From Mycobacterium sp. NS-7484 (GTDB lineage Bacteria > Actinomycetota > Actinomycetes > Mycobacteriales > Mycobacteriaceae), in NCBI RefSeq assembly GCF_001953975.1, contig NZ_MBEJ01000031.1, forward strand, positions 1-42,294: a stretch of 42,294 nt of DNA, in the 5' to 3' direction. Position 1 is the stretch's first letter. Each line of letters starts with the position of its first letter. Shown piece after piece: positions 1-9,061 of this stretch. Below the pieces are notes generated by a model that was not told the origin of the DNA, did no database searches, and was given only the letters and a program-made list of their open reading frames with translations. Made by a program: the position numbers and the translations under genes.

Positions 1-522
1 ACCAACGCCGTCACCACCGCGCGCACCCTCAACGAGCAGCGCGGCAACCTCGACCAGGCCCTGGTGGCCGCAGTCGGGTTCGGCAACACCGGCGGCGACA
101 TCTTCGAACGCGGCGGGCCGTACCTGGTGCGCGGTGCGCAGGACCTGCTGCCCACCTCGGCTCTGCTCGACAAGTACAGCCCCGCGCTGTTCTGCACGAT
201 CCGCAACTACCATGACGCCGGCCCGAAACTCGCTGGCGCGCTTGGTGGTAACGGGTATTCGCTGCAGACCCAGTCATTGGTGATCGGCGTCGGCAACCCC
301 TACGTCTACCCCGACAACCTGCCGCGGATCAACGCCAAGGGCGGCCCGGAAGGCCGGCCCGGCTGCTGGCAACCGGTCACCCGTGACCTGTGGCCCATGC
401 CGTACCTGGTGATGGACACCGGGGCATCGATCGCGCCGTACAACCACCTCGAGCTGGGACAGCCGCTGGTCGCCGAGTATGTCTGGGGCCGCCAAGTGGG
501 GGAGAACACGATCAACCCATGA
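1..522 (+). CDS. mce1A: Mce1A-type MCE family protein, C-terminal part
   Basis: Only the C-terminal 173 residues are in the window; the frame is open from base 1, so the gene starts upstream. The MCE domain is not visible. What is visible is the conserved end of an MceA subunit: the stretch NPYVYPDNLPRINAKGG, then GCWQPVTRDLWPMPYLVMDTG, here read as two blocks, and the terminal YVWGRQVGENTINP. MceA subunits are cell-envelope parts of Mce complexes, which pass lipids (fatty or mycolic acids for Mce1) from the outer layers to the YrbE permease. The stop codon overlaps the mceB start as ATGA at 519-522, so translation is probably coupled. Assignment to mce1 rather than another mce operon rests on the downstream Mas set and the sigG/lipase synteny. 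Family assignment is firm; the mce1 label is an inference. Confidence 0.9.
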   Translation, partial: TNAVTTARTLNEQRGNLDQALVAAVGFGNTGGDIFERGGPYLVRGAQDLLPTSALLDKYSPALFCTIRNYHDAGPKLAGALGGNGYSLQTQSLVIGVGNPYVYPDNLPRINAKGGPEGRPGCWQPVTRDLWPMPYLVMDTGASIAPYNHLELGQPLVAEYVWGRQVGENTINP

Positions 523-1550
523 GTATCAAGGGCACGCTTATCAAGCTCGGCATCTTCTCGGTGGTGCTGCTCACCTTCACTGCGATCATCTTCGTGGTGT
601 TCGGTCAGATCCGGTTCAACCGGACCTCCGAGTACTCGGCGATCTTCAACAACGTGAGCGGCTTGCGCACCGGGCAGTTCGTCCGCGCCTCGGGCGTCGA
701 GGTCGGCAAGGTCACCGGCGTCAAACTGATCAACGGCGGCCAGCAGGCCGAGGTGTCGTTCAACGTCGAGAAGTCGCTGCCGTTGTTCGATCAGACCACC
801 GCAGCCATCCGCTACCAGGACCTGATCGGCAATCGGTACCTGGAACTCAAGCGCGGTGAGAGCAACACGAAGATCGCGCCCGGCAGCACCATTCCGTTGG
901 AGCGCACCGAGCCCGCACTGGATCTCGACGCTCTGGTCGGCGGCTTCCGTCCGCTGTTCCAGTCGCTGAGCCCGGAGAAGGTCAACACCATCTCCAAATC
1001 GATCATCACGATCTTCCAGGGCCAGGGCGGGACCATCAACGACATCCTGGACCAGACGGCGCAGCTCACCCAGAGCATCGCCGATCGGGATCAGGCGATC
1101 GGCGAGGTGATCAAGAACCTCAACATCGTCCTGGACACCACGGTCAAGCATCAGCAGCAGTTCGACGACACGCTCAAGAACTTCGAGACGCTGATCACCG
1201 GGCTGAAGAATCGGGCCGATCCGATCGGCTCTTCGGTGGCCGACATCAGCAACGCGGCCGGATCGCTGGCCGACCTGCTGAGCGACAACCGTCCGCTGCT
1301 CAAGGACACCGTGGGTCAGCTCGAGGTGATCCAGCAGCCGCTGATCGACCAGAAAGAGCAGCTCAACCAGATTTTGATCGACTTCCCCCAGGCGTTGAAG
1401 ATCATCGGCCGTGCCGGTGGCATCTACGGTGACTTCTTCAACTTCTATGCCTGTGACCTCTCGTTGAAGCTCAACGGGTTGCAGCCGGGCGGTCCGGTCC
1501 GAACCGTCAAACTCTCTTCACAGCCGTCGGGTAGGTGCACGCCGCGATGA
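519..1550 (+). CDS. mce1B: MCE family protein MceB (Mce1B-type)
   Basis: A 343-residue second subunit of the Mce lipid-import complex. One N-terminal membrane segment (about residues 8-30) anchors it, followed by the MlaD/MCE domain (about 33-112, with SGLRTGQFVRASGVEVGKV) and a long alpha-helical region rich in Gln, Asp and Leu (about 125-300). In Mce complexes this region forms part of the tunnel crossing the periplasm. The C-terminus holds two Cys (CDLSLKLNG and GRC). I chose ATG 519 because it overlaps the mceA stop as ATGA, has a GGGGGAG Shine-Dalgarno just upstream, and gives the usual N-terminus and length of about 345 residues. The longer open frame from 390 lies inside mceA and is not supported. 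The gene ends in another ATGA overlap with mceC. Confidence 0.94.
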   Translation: MSIKGTLIKLGIFSVVLLTFTAIIFVVFGQIRFNRTSEYSAIFNNVSGLRTGQFVRASGVEVGKVTGVKLINGGQQAEVSFNVEKSLPLFDQTTAAIRYQDLIGNRYLELKRGESNTKIAPGSTIPLERTEPALDLDALVGGFRPLFQSLSPEKVNTISKSIITIFQGQGGTINDILDQTAQLTQSIADRDQAIGEVIKNLNIVLDTTVKHQQQFDDTLKNFETLITGLKNRADPIGSSVADISNAAGSLADLLSDNRPLLKDTVGQLEVIQQPLIDQKEQLNQILIDFPQALKIIGRAGGIYGDFFNFYACDLSLKLNGLQPGGPVRTVKLSSQPSGRCTPR

Positions 1551-3115
1551 GGACACTGCAAGGTTCCGACCGCTTCCGCAAAGGCCTGATGGGCGTCGTG
1601 GTGGTGGCGCTGATCATCGCCGTCGGCTCGACGCTGACCAGCGTGCCGATGCTGTTCGCGGTGCCCACGTACTACGGCCAGTTCTCCGATACCGGTGGCC
1701 TGAACACGGGGGACAAGGTGCGTATCGCCGGCATGGATGTCGGCACCGTTCGCAGCATGGAGATCAACGGCGACAAGGTCGAGATCGGTTTCACGCTGGG
1801 CGGCAAGACGATCGGCACCGAGAGCCGTGCGGCGATCCGTACCGATACGATCCTGGGCCGCAAGAACATCGAGATCCAGCCGCGTGGCAGCCACACCCTG
1901 GCCCCGGGCGGGATGTTGCCGCTGGGGCAGACCACCACGCCGTACCAGATTTACGACGCCTTCCTGGACGTCACCCGCAACGCGGCCGGCTGGGATACCA
2001 AGTCGGTCAAGGAATCGCTGAACGTGTTGTCCGAGACCGTCGATCAGACCTCGCCGCACCTCAGCGCCGCGCTGGACGGGGTGGCCAAGTTCTCCGAGAC
2101 CATCGGCAAGCGCGACGAGGACGTCAAGAAGCTGTTGGCCAACGCCAACAAGGTGGCCACGGTGCTCGGTGACCGCAGCACCCAGGTCAACCAGCTGTTG
2201 GTGAACGCCCAGACGCTGTTGGCCGCGGTCAACGAGCGCGGCCAGGCCGTGAGCATGCTGCTGGAGCGGGTGTCCTCGGTGTCGCATCAGGTCGAGGGCG
2301 TCATCAACGACAACCCGAACCTCAACCACGTGCTGGAGCAGTTGCGCACGGTCAGCGATCTGCTGGTCGAGCGCAAGCAGGATCTGGCCGACACCCTCAC
2401 TGTGGCAGGCAAATTCATCACCTCACTGGCCGAGGCGCTGGCCTCGGGCCCGTACTTCAAGGTGATGCTGGTCAACCTGATCCCGCCGCAGATCCTGCAG
2501 CCGTTCGTCGACGCCGCGTTCAAGAAGCGCGGGATCGACCCAGAAGAGTTCTGGCGCAACGCCGGTCTGCCGTCGTTCCGCTTCCCCGACCCCAACGGCC
2601 AGCGTCACGAGAACGGCGCTCCGGCTGCGGCCCCGACGCCGCTGGAGGGCACCCCGGAGCATCCGGGACCTGCCGTGCCGCCGGGATCGCCGTGCTCGTA
2701 CACCCCGACGGCGGCCGGGATCCCGTCACCGGGCAACCCGCTGCCGTGTGCCGGTGCCACCCAGGGTCCGTTCGGTCCGGTGCCCGGTGGCTTCGGCCCG
2801 CCCGACGTGGCGACCTCCGCACCCAACCCCGACGGCGTCGCGCATTCGCCGGGCGTGCCCAGTGCGGCGATCCCCGGCCAGATGCCGCCGGATCAGCCGG
2901 GTGCCCCGGTCGAGTTGGCGCCCGGTCCGCCGGGAGCCCGTACGGTGCCGATCGCTCCGCAACCGCTGCCGGGTGAGATCCCCGGTTACGCACCCCATCC
3001 CGCACCGGTGAACGCCCCTCCGGCGCCGCCGGGGCCGGGTCCGGATGCCGGTCCGGCGGGAACCCCGCCGCTGCCGGGTAACCCACCGTTCCTTCCGCCC
3101 GGGTCGCAGGGATAG
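1547..3115 (+). CDS. mce1C: MCE family protein MceC (Mce1C-type)
   Basis: A 522-residue third Mce subunit. It has an N-terminal membrane segment (about 12-35), an MCE domain (about 38-115, with YYGQFSDTGGLNTGDKVRIAG), and a helical tunnel-forming region to about residue 310. The remaining 200 or so residues form a Pro/Gly/Ala-rich tail with many PGxP and APxP units, probably unstructured and lying in the periplasm or cell wall. I prefer ATG 1547 because it forms an ATGA overlap with the mceB stop and gives the family N-terminus MRTL; an in-frame GTG at 1535 would add four residues. It is followed after 18 bp by mceD. The tail makes it longer than the core domain needs, which is usual for MceC and MceD. 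Confidence 0.94.
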   Translation: MRTLQGSDRFRKGLMGVVVVALIIAVGSTLTSVPMLFAVPTYYGQFSDTGGLNTGDKVRIAGMDVGTVRSMEINGDKVEIGFTLGGKTIGTESRAAIRTDTILGRKNIEIQPRGSHTLAPGGMLPLGQTTTPYQIYDAFLDVTRNAAGWDTKSVKESLNVLSETVDQTSPHLSAALDGVAKFSETIGKRDEDVKKLLANANKVATVLGDRSTQVNQLLVNAQTLLAAVNERGQAVSMLLERVSSVSHQVEGVINDNPNLNHVLEQLRTVSDLLVERKQDLADTLTVAGKFITSLAEALASGPYFKVMLVNLIPPQILQPFVDAAFKKRGIDPEEFWRNAGLPSFRFPDPNGQRHENGAPAAAPTPLEGTPEHPGPAVPPGSPCSYTPTAAGIPSPGNPLPCAGATQGPFGPVPGGFGPPDVATSAPNPDGVAHSPGVPSAAIPGQMPPDQPGAPVELAPGPPGARTVPIAPQPLPGEIPGYAPHPAPVNAPPAPPGPGPDAGPAGTPPLPGNPPFLPPGSQG

Positions 3116-3133
3116 GCAGGGGGACAGAGAGCT

Positions 3134-4768
3134 ATGTCAACCGTTTTCAATGTGCGAAACATCCAGTTGCCCAAGGCTTCCCGGGCAACTGTCATCGTCG
3201 CTGCGCTCGCCGTGGTGGCGGCCCTGGTGCTGGGTTACTTCGGACTGGCGCTGTACAAGAAGCTGACCAACACCACGGTCACCGCGTACTTCCCCGAGGT
3301 GCTTGCGCTGTATCCCGGCGACAAGGTCCTCATCATGGGCGTCAAGGTCGGCGCGATCGACAGCATCGAGACCGACGGCGACAAGATGAAGGTCGTCTTC
3401 CACGTCAACAACAAGTACAAGGTGCCCCAGGACGTCACGGCCTCTGTGCTGAACCCGAGCCTGGTGGCGTCCCGCGTCATCCAACTCTCCCCGCCCTACA
3501 CCGGCGGGCCGCAGTTGCAGGACAACGCGGTGATCCCGATCGAGAACACCCAGATCCCGGTCGAGTACGACGAGTTGCGTAACCAGATCACCCGCCTGCT
3601 CGACGATCTCGGCCCGACCGCCGAGCAACCCAAGGGCCCGTTCGGCGACATCATCGAATCCTTCGCCGACGGCTTCCAGGGCAAGGGCGATCAGCTCAAC
3701 CGCACGCTCAACGGGCTGTCCGAGGCGCTGACCACGCTCAACCAGGGCCGCGGTGACTTCTTCCAGGTGGTCAAGAGCCTGGCCCTGTTCGTCAATGCCC
3801 TGCACAAGAGCGATCAGCAGTTCGTGGCACTCAACAACGATCTGGCGCAGTTCACCAACTCGTTCACCAACACCGATCAGGAGTTGGCCAACGCGCTGCA
3901 GGATCTCAACCGGGTGCTCAAGACCACCCGCGAGTTCCTCGACAAGAACGGCGGCGTGCTCGCGCACGACGTGAACAACTTGTCGGACGTGACGACGGCG
4001 ATCCTGCAGCCCGAGCCGCGCAACGGGCTGGAAACCGGTCTGCACGCCTACCCGAACCTGGCCGCCAACGTGCTCAACATCGTCTCGCCCAACCAGGGCG
4101 GCATCGTGGGCCTGCCGGTTCTGCCCGGTCTGACCAACTTCTCCAACCCGCTGCAGTTCATCTGCAGCTCGATTCAGGCGGGAAGCCGGTTGGGGTACCA
4201 GGATTCGGCCGAGCTGTGCGCGCAGTACCTGGCGCCGATCCTCGACGCGATCAAGTTCAACTTCCTGCCGTTCGGCCAGAACCTGGCCAACACGGCGATG
4301 ACGCTGCCCAAGCAGATCTCCTACTCGGATCCGCGCCTGCAGCCGCCGCCGGGATACAAGGACACCACGGTGCCGGGTATCTGGTCGCGCGACACCTTGT
4401 TCTCGCACGGCAACCACGAGCCGGGTTGGACCGTCGCCCCGGGCATGCAGGGAATCCAGGTGCAACCGGCCACGCAGCAGATGCTGACCCCGGAATCGTT
4501 GTCGGAGTTGATGGGTGGCCCCGACATCGTCGCTCCGCCGGCCCCGCCGGCCTTCGGGGTTCCGCCGGGTGGCAACCTGCCCGGACCGCCGAACTCTTAC
4601 GACGAGCGCAACCCGTTGCCGCCGCCGTGGTACCCGCAGCCGGGTCCGCCGCCGGCACCGGCGCCCGGTGTGATCCCGGGTGATCCGATGTCCGCGCCCG
4701 CACCGGCAGCACCCGCACCGGCACCGGCCGGGCCTGCGTTGCCGGCCGAGGTTGGAGGGCAGCCGTAA
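3134..4768 (+). CDS. mce1D: MCE family protein MceD (Mce1D-type)
   Basis: A 544-residue fourth Mce subunit. A short basic N-terminus leads into a membrane segment (about 16-38), then the MCE domain (about 42-120, with LYPGDKVLIMGVKVGAID) and a helical region. A Pro/Ala-rich tail covers roughly residues 455-544 and ends in a run of PAPA-type repeats. The start ATG 3134 follows an AGGGGGACAGAG purine-rich Shine-Dalgarno region. The stop TAA shares one base with the mceE start (TAATG at 4766-4770), so the two are tightly coupled. A Cys pair near the middle (CSSIQAGSRL and ELCAQYLAP) is conserved in this subunit type and may form a disulphide. Function by family: part of the Mce lipid conduit. 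Confidence 0.94.
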   Translation: MSTVFNVRNIQLPKASRATVIVAALAVVAALVLGYFGLALYKKLTNTTVTAYFPEVLALYPGDKVLIMGVKVGAIDSIETDGDKMKVVFHVNNKYKVPQDVTASVLNPSLVASRVIQLSPPYTGGPQLQDNAVIPIENTQIPVEYDELRNQITRLLDDLGPTAEQPKGPFGDIIESFADGFQGKGDQLNRTLNGLSEALTTLNQGRGDFFQVVKSLALFVNALHKSDQQFVALNNDLAQFTNSFTNTDQELANALQDLNRVLKTTREFLDKNGGVLAHDVNNLSDVTTAILQPEPRNGLETGLHAYPNLAANVLNIVSPNQGGIVGLPVLPGLTNFSNPLQFICSSIQAGSRLGYQDSAELCAQYLAPILDAIKFNFLPFGQNLANTAMTLPKQISYSDPRLQPPPGYKDTTVPGIWSRDTLFSHGNHEPGWTVAPGMQGIQVQPATQQMLTPESLSELMGGPDIVAPPAPPAFGVPPGGNLPGPPNSYDERNPLPPPWYPQPGPPPAPAPGVIPGDPMSAPAPAAPAPAPAGPALPAEVGGQP

Positions 4769-5919
4769 TGAAGACACCTAACTGGGGTCGCGTCGGACGA
4801 CGCGTCGCGGTGTTGTCGGCGTCCGCGCTGATCCTCACCTCGTGTGGGCAGTGGCGCGGTGTGGCCAACGTGCCACTACCGGGTGGGCCGGGCACCGAGT
4901 CCGGCCACACCACGCTGTACGTGCAGATGCCGGAGACGTTGGCGCTCAACGCCAACAGCCGGGTGCGGGTGCGTGACGTGTTCGTCGGCCGGGTCCGCAA
5001 GATCGAGTTGATCAACTGGACCCCGACCCTGACGATCGATCTGCAGCCGGGCATCGAGCTGCCCAAGAACACCGAGGCAAAGATCGGTCAGACCAGCCTG
5101 CTGGGTTCGCAGCACGTCGAGCTCAACCCGCCGGAGAAGCCGTCCGAGGAGAAGCTGCACGACGGAGACACCATCCCGCTGTCGCAGTCCTCGGCATATC
5201 CGACGATCGAGCGCACGCTGGCCGGTATCTCGGGCATCCTGACCGGCGGCGGCATCCCGAACATCGAGACCATCCAGACCGAGGTGTTCAACATCCTCAA
5301 CGGTCGCGCCGATCAGATCCGCGACTTCCTGGGCCGGCTCGATACCTTCACCGACGAGCTCAATCAGCAGCGCAACGACATCACCCGCGCCATCGATTCG
5401 ACGAACCGGTTGCTGAACATCGTGGCCGCGCGCAACGACACGCTGGACCGGGTGCTGACCGAGTTCCCGCCGCTGATCCAGCATTTCGCCGACACCCGCG
5501 ATCTGTTCGCCGATGCGGTGACGTCGCTGGGCCGGTTGTCGAAGGCGGCCGACGACACGCTGTCGAACAGCAACGCGAATCTGCACACCAACCTGCAGAA
5601 CCTGCAGCGTCCGCTCAAGCAGTTGGCGCGCTCGGCTCCGTATCTGGTGCAGGCGCTCAAGCTGATCCTGACGGTGCCGTTCAACATCGAGAACATCCCG
5701 AAGGCGGTCCGCGGCGACTACATCAACGTGTCGCTGACCATCGACCTCACGCTGAGCTCGGTGGACAACGCGTTCCTGTCCGGTACCGGGCTGTCGGGCA
5801 TGCTCCGCGCGCTGGAGCAGGCGTGGGGTCGCGATCCGGCCACGATGATCCCGGATGTTCGGTTCACGCCGAACCCGCACGACGCACCTGGCGGACCGCT
5901 GGTGGAAAGGGGTGAGTGA
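4768..5919 (+). CDS. mce1E: MCE family lipoprotein MceE (LprK-type)
   Basis: A 383-residue lipoprotein subunit of the Mce complex. The N-terminus has a basic start (RVGRR), a hydrophobic stretch and a lipobox LTSC, with Cys26 as the predicted lipidation site, as in M. tuberculosis LprK. An MCE domain (about 46-125, with LNANSRVRVRDVFVGRVRKI) and a helical region follow. There is no Pro-rich tail, unlike MceC and MceD. The start codon overlaps the mceD stop by one base. The gene ends 3 bp before mceF. By family knowledge, MceE is the lipid-anchored member of the heterohexameric MCE ring. Confidence 0.95.
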   Translation: MKTPNWGRVGRRVAVLSASALILTSCGQWRGVANVPLPGGPGTESGHTTLYVQMPETLALNANSRVRVRDVFVGRVRKIELINWTPTLTIDLQPGIELPKNTEAKIGQTSLLGSQHVELNPPEKPSEEKLHDGDTIPLSQSSAYPTIERTLAGISGILTGGGIPNIETIQTEVFNILNGRADQIRDFLGRLDTFTDELNQQRNDITRAIDSTNRLLNIVAARNDTLDRVLTEFPPLIQHFADTRDLFADAVTSLGRLSKAADDTLSNSNANLHTNLQNLQRPLKQLARSAPYLVQALKLILTVPFNIENIPKAVRGDYINVSLTIDLTLSSVDNAFLSGTGLSGMLRALEQAWGRDPATMIPDVRFTPNPHDAPGGPLVERGE

Positions 5920-5922
5920 GAC

Positions 5923-7476
5923 ATGTTGCTGACCCGTTTCATCAAGATGCAGCTTGTTCTGTTCACGGTGCTGACGTTGGTCGCGCTGGTGGTGCTGGCG
6001 CTGTTCTATCTGCGGTTGCCGACGTGGGCGGGGGTTGGCATGTACCAACTCAATGCCAACCTCCCGAACTCGGGCGGCCTGTACGCCACGGCCAACGTGA
6101 CCTACCGCGGCACGACGATCGGCAAGGTGACGTCCGTGGAGCCCACCGAAAAGGGCGCGCACGTGCAGATGGACATCTACAACCAGTACCGGATCCCGCG
6201 GGATGCCAGCGCCAACGTGCACTCGGTGTCGGCGGTCGGTGAGCAGTTCATCGACCTGGTCTCCGAGGGCGGTTCCAAGGAGTACTTCCGCGACGGGGAC
6301 ACGATCGAGAAGGGCACCGTGCCCGCCGAGGTCGGCCCGTCGCTCGATGCCGCGCAGGCGGGTCTGGCGGCGTTGCCGAAGGAGAAGATCGCCGTCCTGC
6401 TCGAGGAGACGTCGAAGGCGGTCGGTGGGCTCGGGCCGTCACTGCAGCGCCTGGTCGATTCGACTCAGGCGATCGCCAGTGACTTCAAGGACAACATCGA
6501 TCCGATCAACGACATCGTCGAGAACTCCGGGCCGATCATCGACAGCCAGGTCAATTCCGGCGATGCGATCTCGCAGTGGGCCAGGAACCTGAACACACTG
6601 GCCGCGCAGAGCGCCCAGAACGACGCCGCGCTGCGCAGCGGTTTGCAGCAGGCGGCGCCGACTGCCGATCAGCTCAACTCCGTGTTCGGCGATGTGCAGG
6701 AGTCGTTGCCGCAGACGCTGGCCAACCTCGAGATCGTCATCGACATGCTCAAGCGCTACAACAAGAACGTCGAGCAGGTCTTGGTGGCGCTGCCGCAGGG
6801 CGGCGCGGTCGCCCAGACCGCGACGATCTTCGCGCCCAAGGGTCTGCTGCACTTCGGTCTCGGCATCAACATGCCGCCGCCGTGCCTGACCGGGTTCCTG
6901 CCGGCCTCACAGTGGCGGTCGCCGGCGGACACGTCGTTGGCGCCGCTGCCCGAGGGCCTGTACTGCAAGATCCCCAAGGACGCGCCCAACGCGGTGCGCG
7001 GCGCACGTAACTATCCGTGTGCCGATGTGCCCGGTAAGCGGGCCGCCTCGCCCAGGGAATGCCACAGCGAGGAGCCCTACCAGCCGCTGGGCACCAACCC
7101 GTGGTACGGCGACCCGAACCAGATCCGGGACTGCCCGGCTCCGGGCGCGCGCTGCACTCAGCCCGTCGATCCGGGCCGGGTGATCCCCGCGCCCTCGGTG
7201 AATAATGGGATGAACCCGTTGCCGGCGAGCCAGCTCCCGCCACCGGAGTCCACGGCGCCGACCAGCGATCCGCTGACGGCACCGCGGGGTGGCAATGTGA
7301 GTTGTAGTGGACAGCAGCCGAACCCCTGCATCTACACTCCGGCAGCAGGTTCGACCGCCACCTACAGCCCGTCAAGCGGTGAGGTGGTCGGTCCCGGCGG
7401 TGTGAAGTACTCCGTCACCAACTCGAATAACCCAGGAGATGACGGATGGAAGGAGATGCTGGCGCCAGCCAGCTGA
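5923..7476 (+). CDS. mce1F: MCE family protein MceF (Mce1F-type)
   Basis: A 517-residue sixth Mce subunit. It has an N-terminal membrane segment (about 8-30), an MCE domain (about 36-115, with SGGLYATANVTYRGTTIGKV), a helical region to about residue 300, and a C-terminal part with several Cys (PPPCLTGFL, LYCKIP, YPCADV, CSGQQPNPC). The Cys-rich segment is typical of MceF and suggests disulphides outside the membrane. The last part is Pro/Ser/Thr-rich and ends NPGDDGWKEMLAPAS. The 3' end overlaps the first Mas gene by 31 bp in another frame, so that gene's Shine-Dalgarno lies inside mceF. Confidence 0.94.
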   Translation: MLLTRFIKMQLVLFTVLTLVALVVLALFYLRLPTWAGVGMYQLNANLPNSGGLYATANVTYRGTTIGKVTSVEPTEKGAHVQMDIYNQYRIPRDASANVHSVSAVGEQFIDLVSEGGSKEYFRDGDTIEKGTVPAEVGPSLDAAQAGLAALPKEKIAVLLEETSKAVGGLGPSLQRLVDSTQAIASDFKDNIDPINDIVENSGPIIDSQVNSGDAISQWARNLNTLAAQSAQNDAALRSGLQQAAPTADQLNSVFGDVQESLPQTLANLEIVIDMLKRYNKNVEQVLVALPQGGAVAQTATIFAPKGLLHFGLGINMPPPCLTGFLPASQWRSPADTSLAPLPEGLYCKIPKDAPNAVRGARNYPCADVPGKRAASPRECHSEEPYQPLGTNPWYGDPNQIRDCPAPGARCTQPVDPGRVIPAPSVNNGMNPLPASQLPPPESTAPTSDPLTAPRGGNVSCSGQQPNPCIYTPAAGSTATYSPSSGEVVGPGGVKYSVTNSNNPGDDGWKEMLAPAS

Positions 7477-8087
7477 ACCTCGCCGACCAGCAGGACCCCC
7501 ACATCACTGAACCGCACGCGGAGGCCGTCACCGAGAGCGTTGACCCGGGCTCGGCCGCGGCCACCGAACCGGCCACGGCGCGGCCGTCTCGGCTCGGGCG
7601 GGGCTGGATGGCCTCGATTCTGGCCGGGCTGCTGATCGTGGCGGCGGCCGTCGGCGTCGGCGGTTATCTGGCATTGCGCTCGCATCAGGACAGTGAGCGG
7701 ATCGCCAGCGACGAGGCCGAGGCCCTGCAGGCCGCCAAGGACTGCGTGACCGCGACACAGGCGCCCGACACCCAGGCCATGATCGAGGCCCAGACCAAGA
7801 TCATCGAATGCGCGACGGGTGATTTCGGGGCGCAGGCCGGCCTGTACAGCGGCATGCTGCTGGACGCCTATCAGGCGGCCAACGTGCAGGTGAAGGTGTC
7901 GGATCTGCGGGCCGCGGTGGAAAAGCACAACGACGACGGGTCGATGGATCTGCTGGTCGCGGTGCGCGTGCTGGTCACCAACACCGAGAAATCCGACGAA
8001 GAGCAGGGTTATCGGTTGCGGGTGAAGATGGCCCGTGCCGAGGACGGCAACTACAAGGTCGCACGGCTCGACCAGGTCACGTCGTGA
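7446..8087 (+). CDS. Mce-associated membrane protein (Rv0175-like)
   Basis: A 213-residue Mas protein. It has an acidic, Ala/Glu-rich cytoplasmic N-terminus, one membrane helix (about 54-76, WMASILAGLLIVAAAVGVGG), then an extracytoplasmic NTF2/SnoaL-like domain (about 85-210) containing one Cys pair (KDCVTA and IIECATG). Mas proteins are encoded after mceF and are thought to stabilise the Mce complex. The start ATG 7446 has an AGGAG at 7434-7438 with 7 nt spacing, which supports the 31-bp overlap with mceF. The stop overlaps the next gene as GTGA. Position and topology match M. tuberculosis Rv0175; I did not align the sequences. Confidence 0.85.
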   Translation: MEGDAGASQLNLADQQDPHITEPHAEAVTESVDPGSAAATEPATARPSRLGRGWMASILAGLLIVAAAVGVGGYLALRSHQDSERIASDEAEALQAAKDCVTATQAPDTQAMIEAQTKIIECATGDFGAQAGLYSGMLLDAYQAANVQVKVSDLRAAVEKHNDDGSMDLLVAVRVLVTNTEKSDEEQGYRLRVKMARAEDGNYKVARLDQVTS

Positions 8088-9061
8088 CGGCTGTGCTCGA
8101 TGACGCCGACACGGTCACCGCGGTGGGGACCGGGACGGATCAGACCCGGTTGGCGTCGTGGCCGGCGCGGGCCGGAGCTTTCGCGATCGATGTGCTGGCG
8201 CCCGCCGGATTGATCGCGACCTTGATGCTCGTCGTCCAGGGCACGCCGGTTGGCGACTGGCTGTGGTGGGCGGTGTATGCGGGAGCGGTGGTGCTCGCGG
8301 TGGCCGTCTCCGCAGTCAATCGCGTTCTGCTGCCGGCGCTCACCGGCTGGAGTCCGGGTCGGTCGCTGTTCGGCATCCGGGTGGTGTCCGCGTCAGGCGA
8401 CGCCGGTCTCGGTCGGCTGTTGCTGCGTGACCTGGCGCATTTGCTGGACACCGCGGCGGTGTTCGTCGGGTGGTTGTGGCCGCTGTGGGATTCCCGTAAT
8501 CGCACCTTCGCCGACCTGTTGACCCGCACCGAGGTGCGCCGCGTCGAACGCCCGCACGGCAATGTCCGGCGTCGTGTCGGTGTGATGCTGCTGGCCATCG
8601 CGCTGCTCAGCGCGATCGCCGCAGGGGTCGGTTATGTGGTGGTGTATCGCCAGGATCGGGCGGTGGACCAGGCTCGCGCGCAGCTCACCGAACAGGGGCC
8701 GCGGATCGTCGAAGAACTGTTGAGCTACGGAGTGGATTCGGTCGATGCGGATTTCACCAAAGCCCAGTCCCTGACCACCGACAACTACCGTCCGCAGTTG
8801 GTCGCCCAGCAGGATGCGGTACGCAAGGCCGGGGCGACCACCAATGACTACTGGGCGGTGAGCAGCGCCGTGCTGCCCGGGGTGACCAAGGATGCGGCCT
8901 CGATGTTGTTGGCCTTGCAGGGGCAGCGCGGCACCAATCCGCAGGACTTGAAGTTCATCACCGCGACGGTGCGCGTGGAGTTCGTCAAACCGGGCGATCA
9001 GTGGCTCGTCGACAATCTGACGGTGCTCAAGCGCCCGGTGCTGGGCGGGGGCGCACAGTGA
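8084..9061 (+). CDS. Mce-associated RDD family membrane protein (Rv0176-like)
   Basis: A 325-residue fusion of an N-terminal RDD domain and a Mas-type C-terminus. The RDD part (about 22-150) shows the defining residues: Arg in WPARAGAFAIDVLAP, the Asp after it, and the later Asp in LLRDLAHLLD; it carries three membrane helices. A fourth helix (about 165-187) is followed by an extracytoplasmic SnoaL-like domain that ends with DQWLVDNLTVLKRPV, the usual Mas closing pattern. The GTG start at 8084 overlaps the previous stop as GTGA. The downstream gene again overlaps as GTGA. Same order and architecture as Rv0176 in the mce1 operon. Confidence 0.86.
   Translation: MTAVLDDADTVTAVGTGTDQTRLASWPARAGAFAIDVLAPAGLIATLMLVVQGTPVGDWLWWAVYAGAVVLAVAVSAVNRVLLPALTGWSPGRSLFGIRVVSASGDAGLGRLLLRDLAHLLDTAAVFVGWLWPLWDSRNRTFADLLTRTEVRRVERPHGNVRRRVGVMLLAIALLSAIAAGVGYVVVYRQDRAVDQARAQLTEQGPRIVEELLSYGVDSVDADFTKAQSLTTDNYRPQLVAQQDAVRKAGATTNDYWAVSSAVLPGVTKDAASMLLALQGQRGTNPQDLKFITATVRVEFVKPGDQWLVDNLTVLKRPVLGGGAQ

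Noticed and set aside
3137..4777. Long minus-strand open frame (546 codons) antisense to mceD
   Set aside because: Arg/Val/Gly-rich with no recognisable domain; it is the high-GC third-position shadow of mceD, which has clear MCE features. The same applies to 4876-6222 and 1445-2329.
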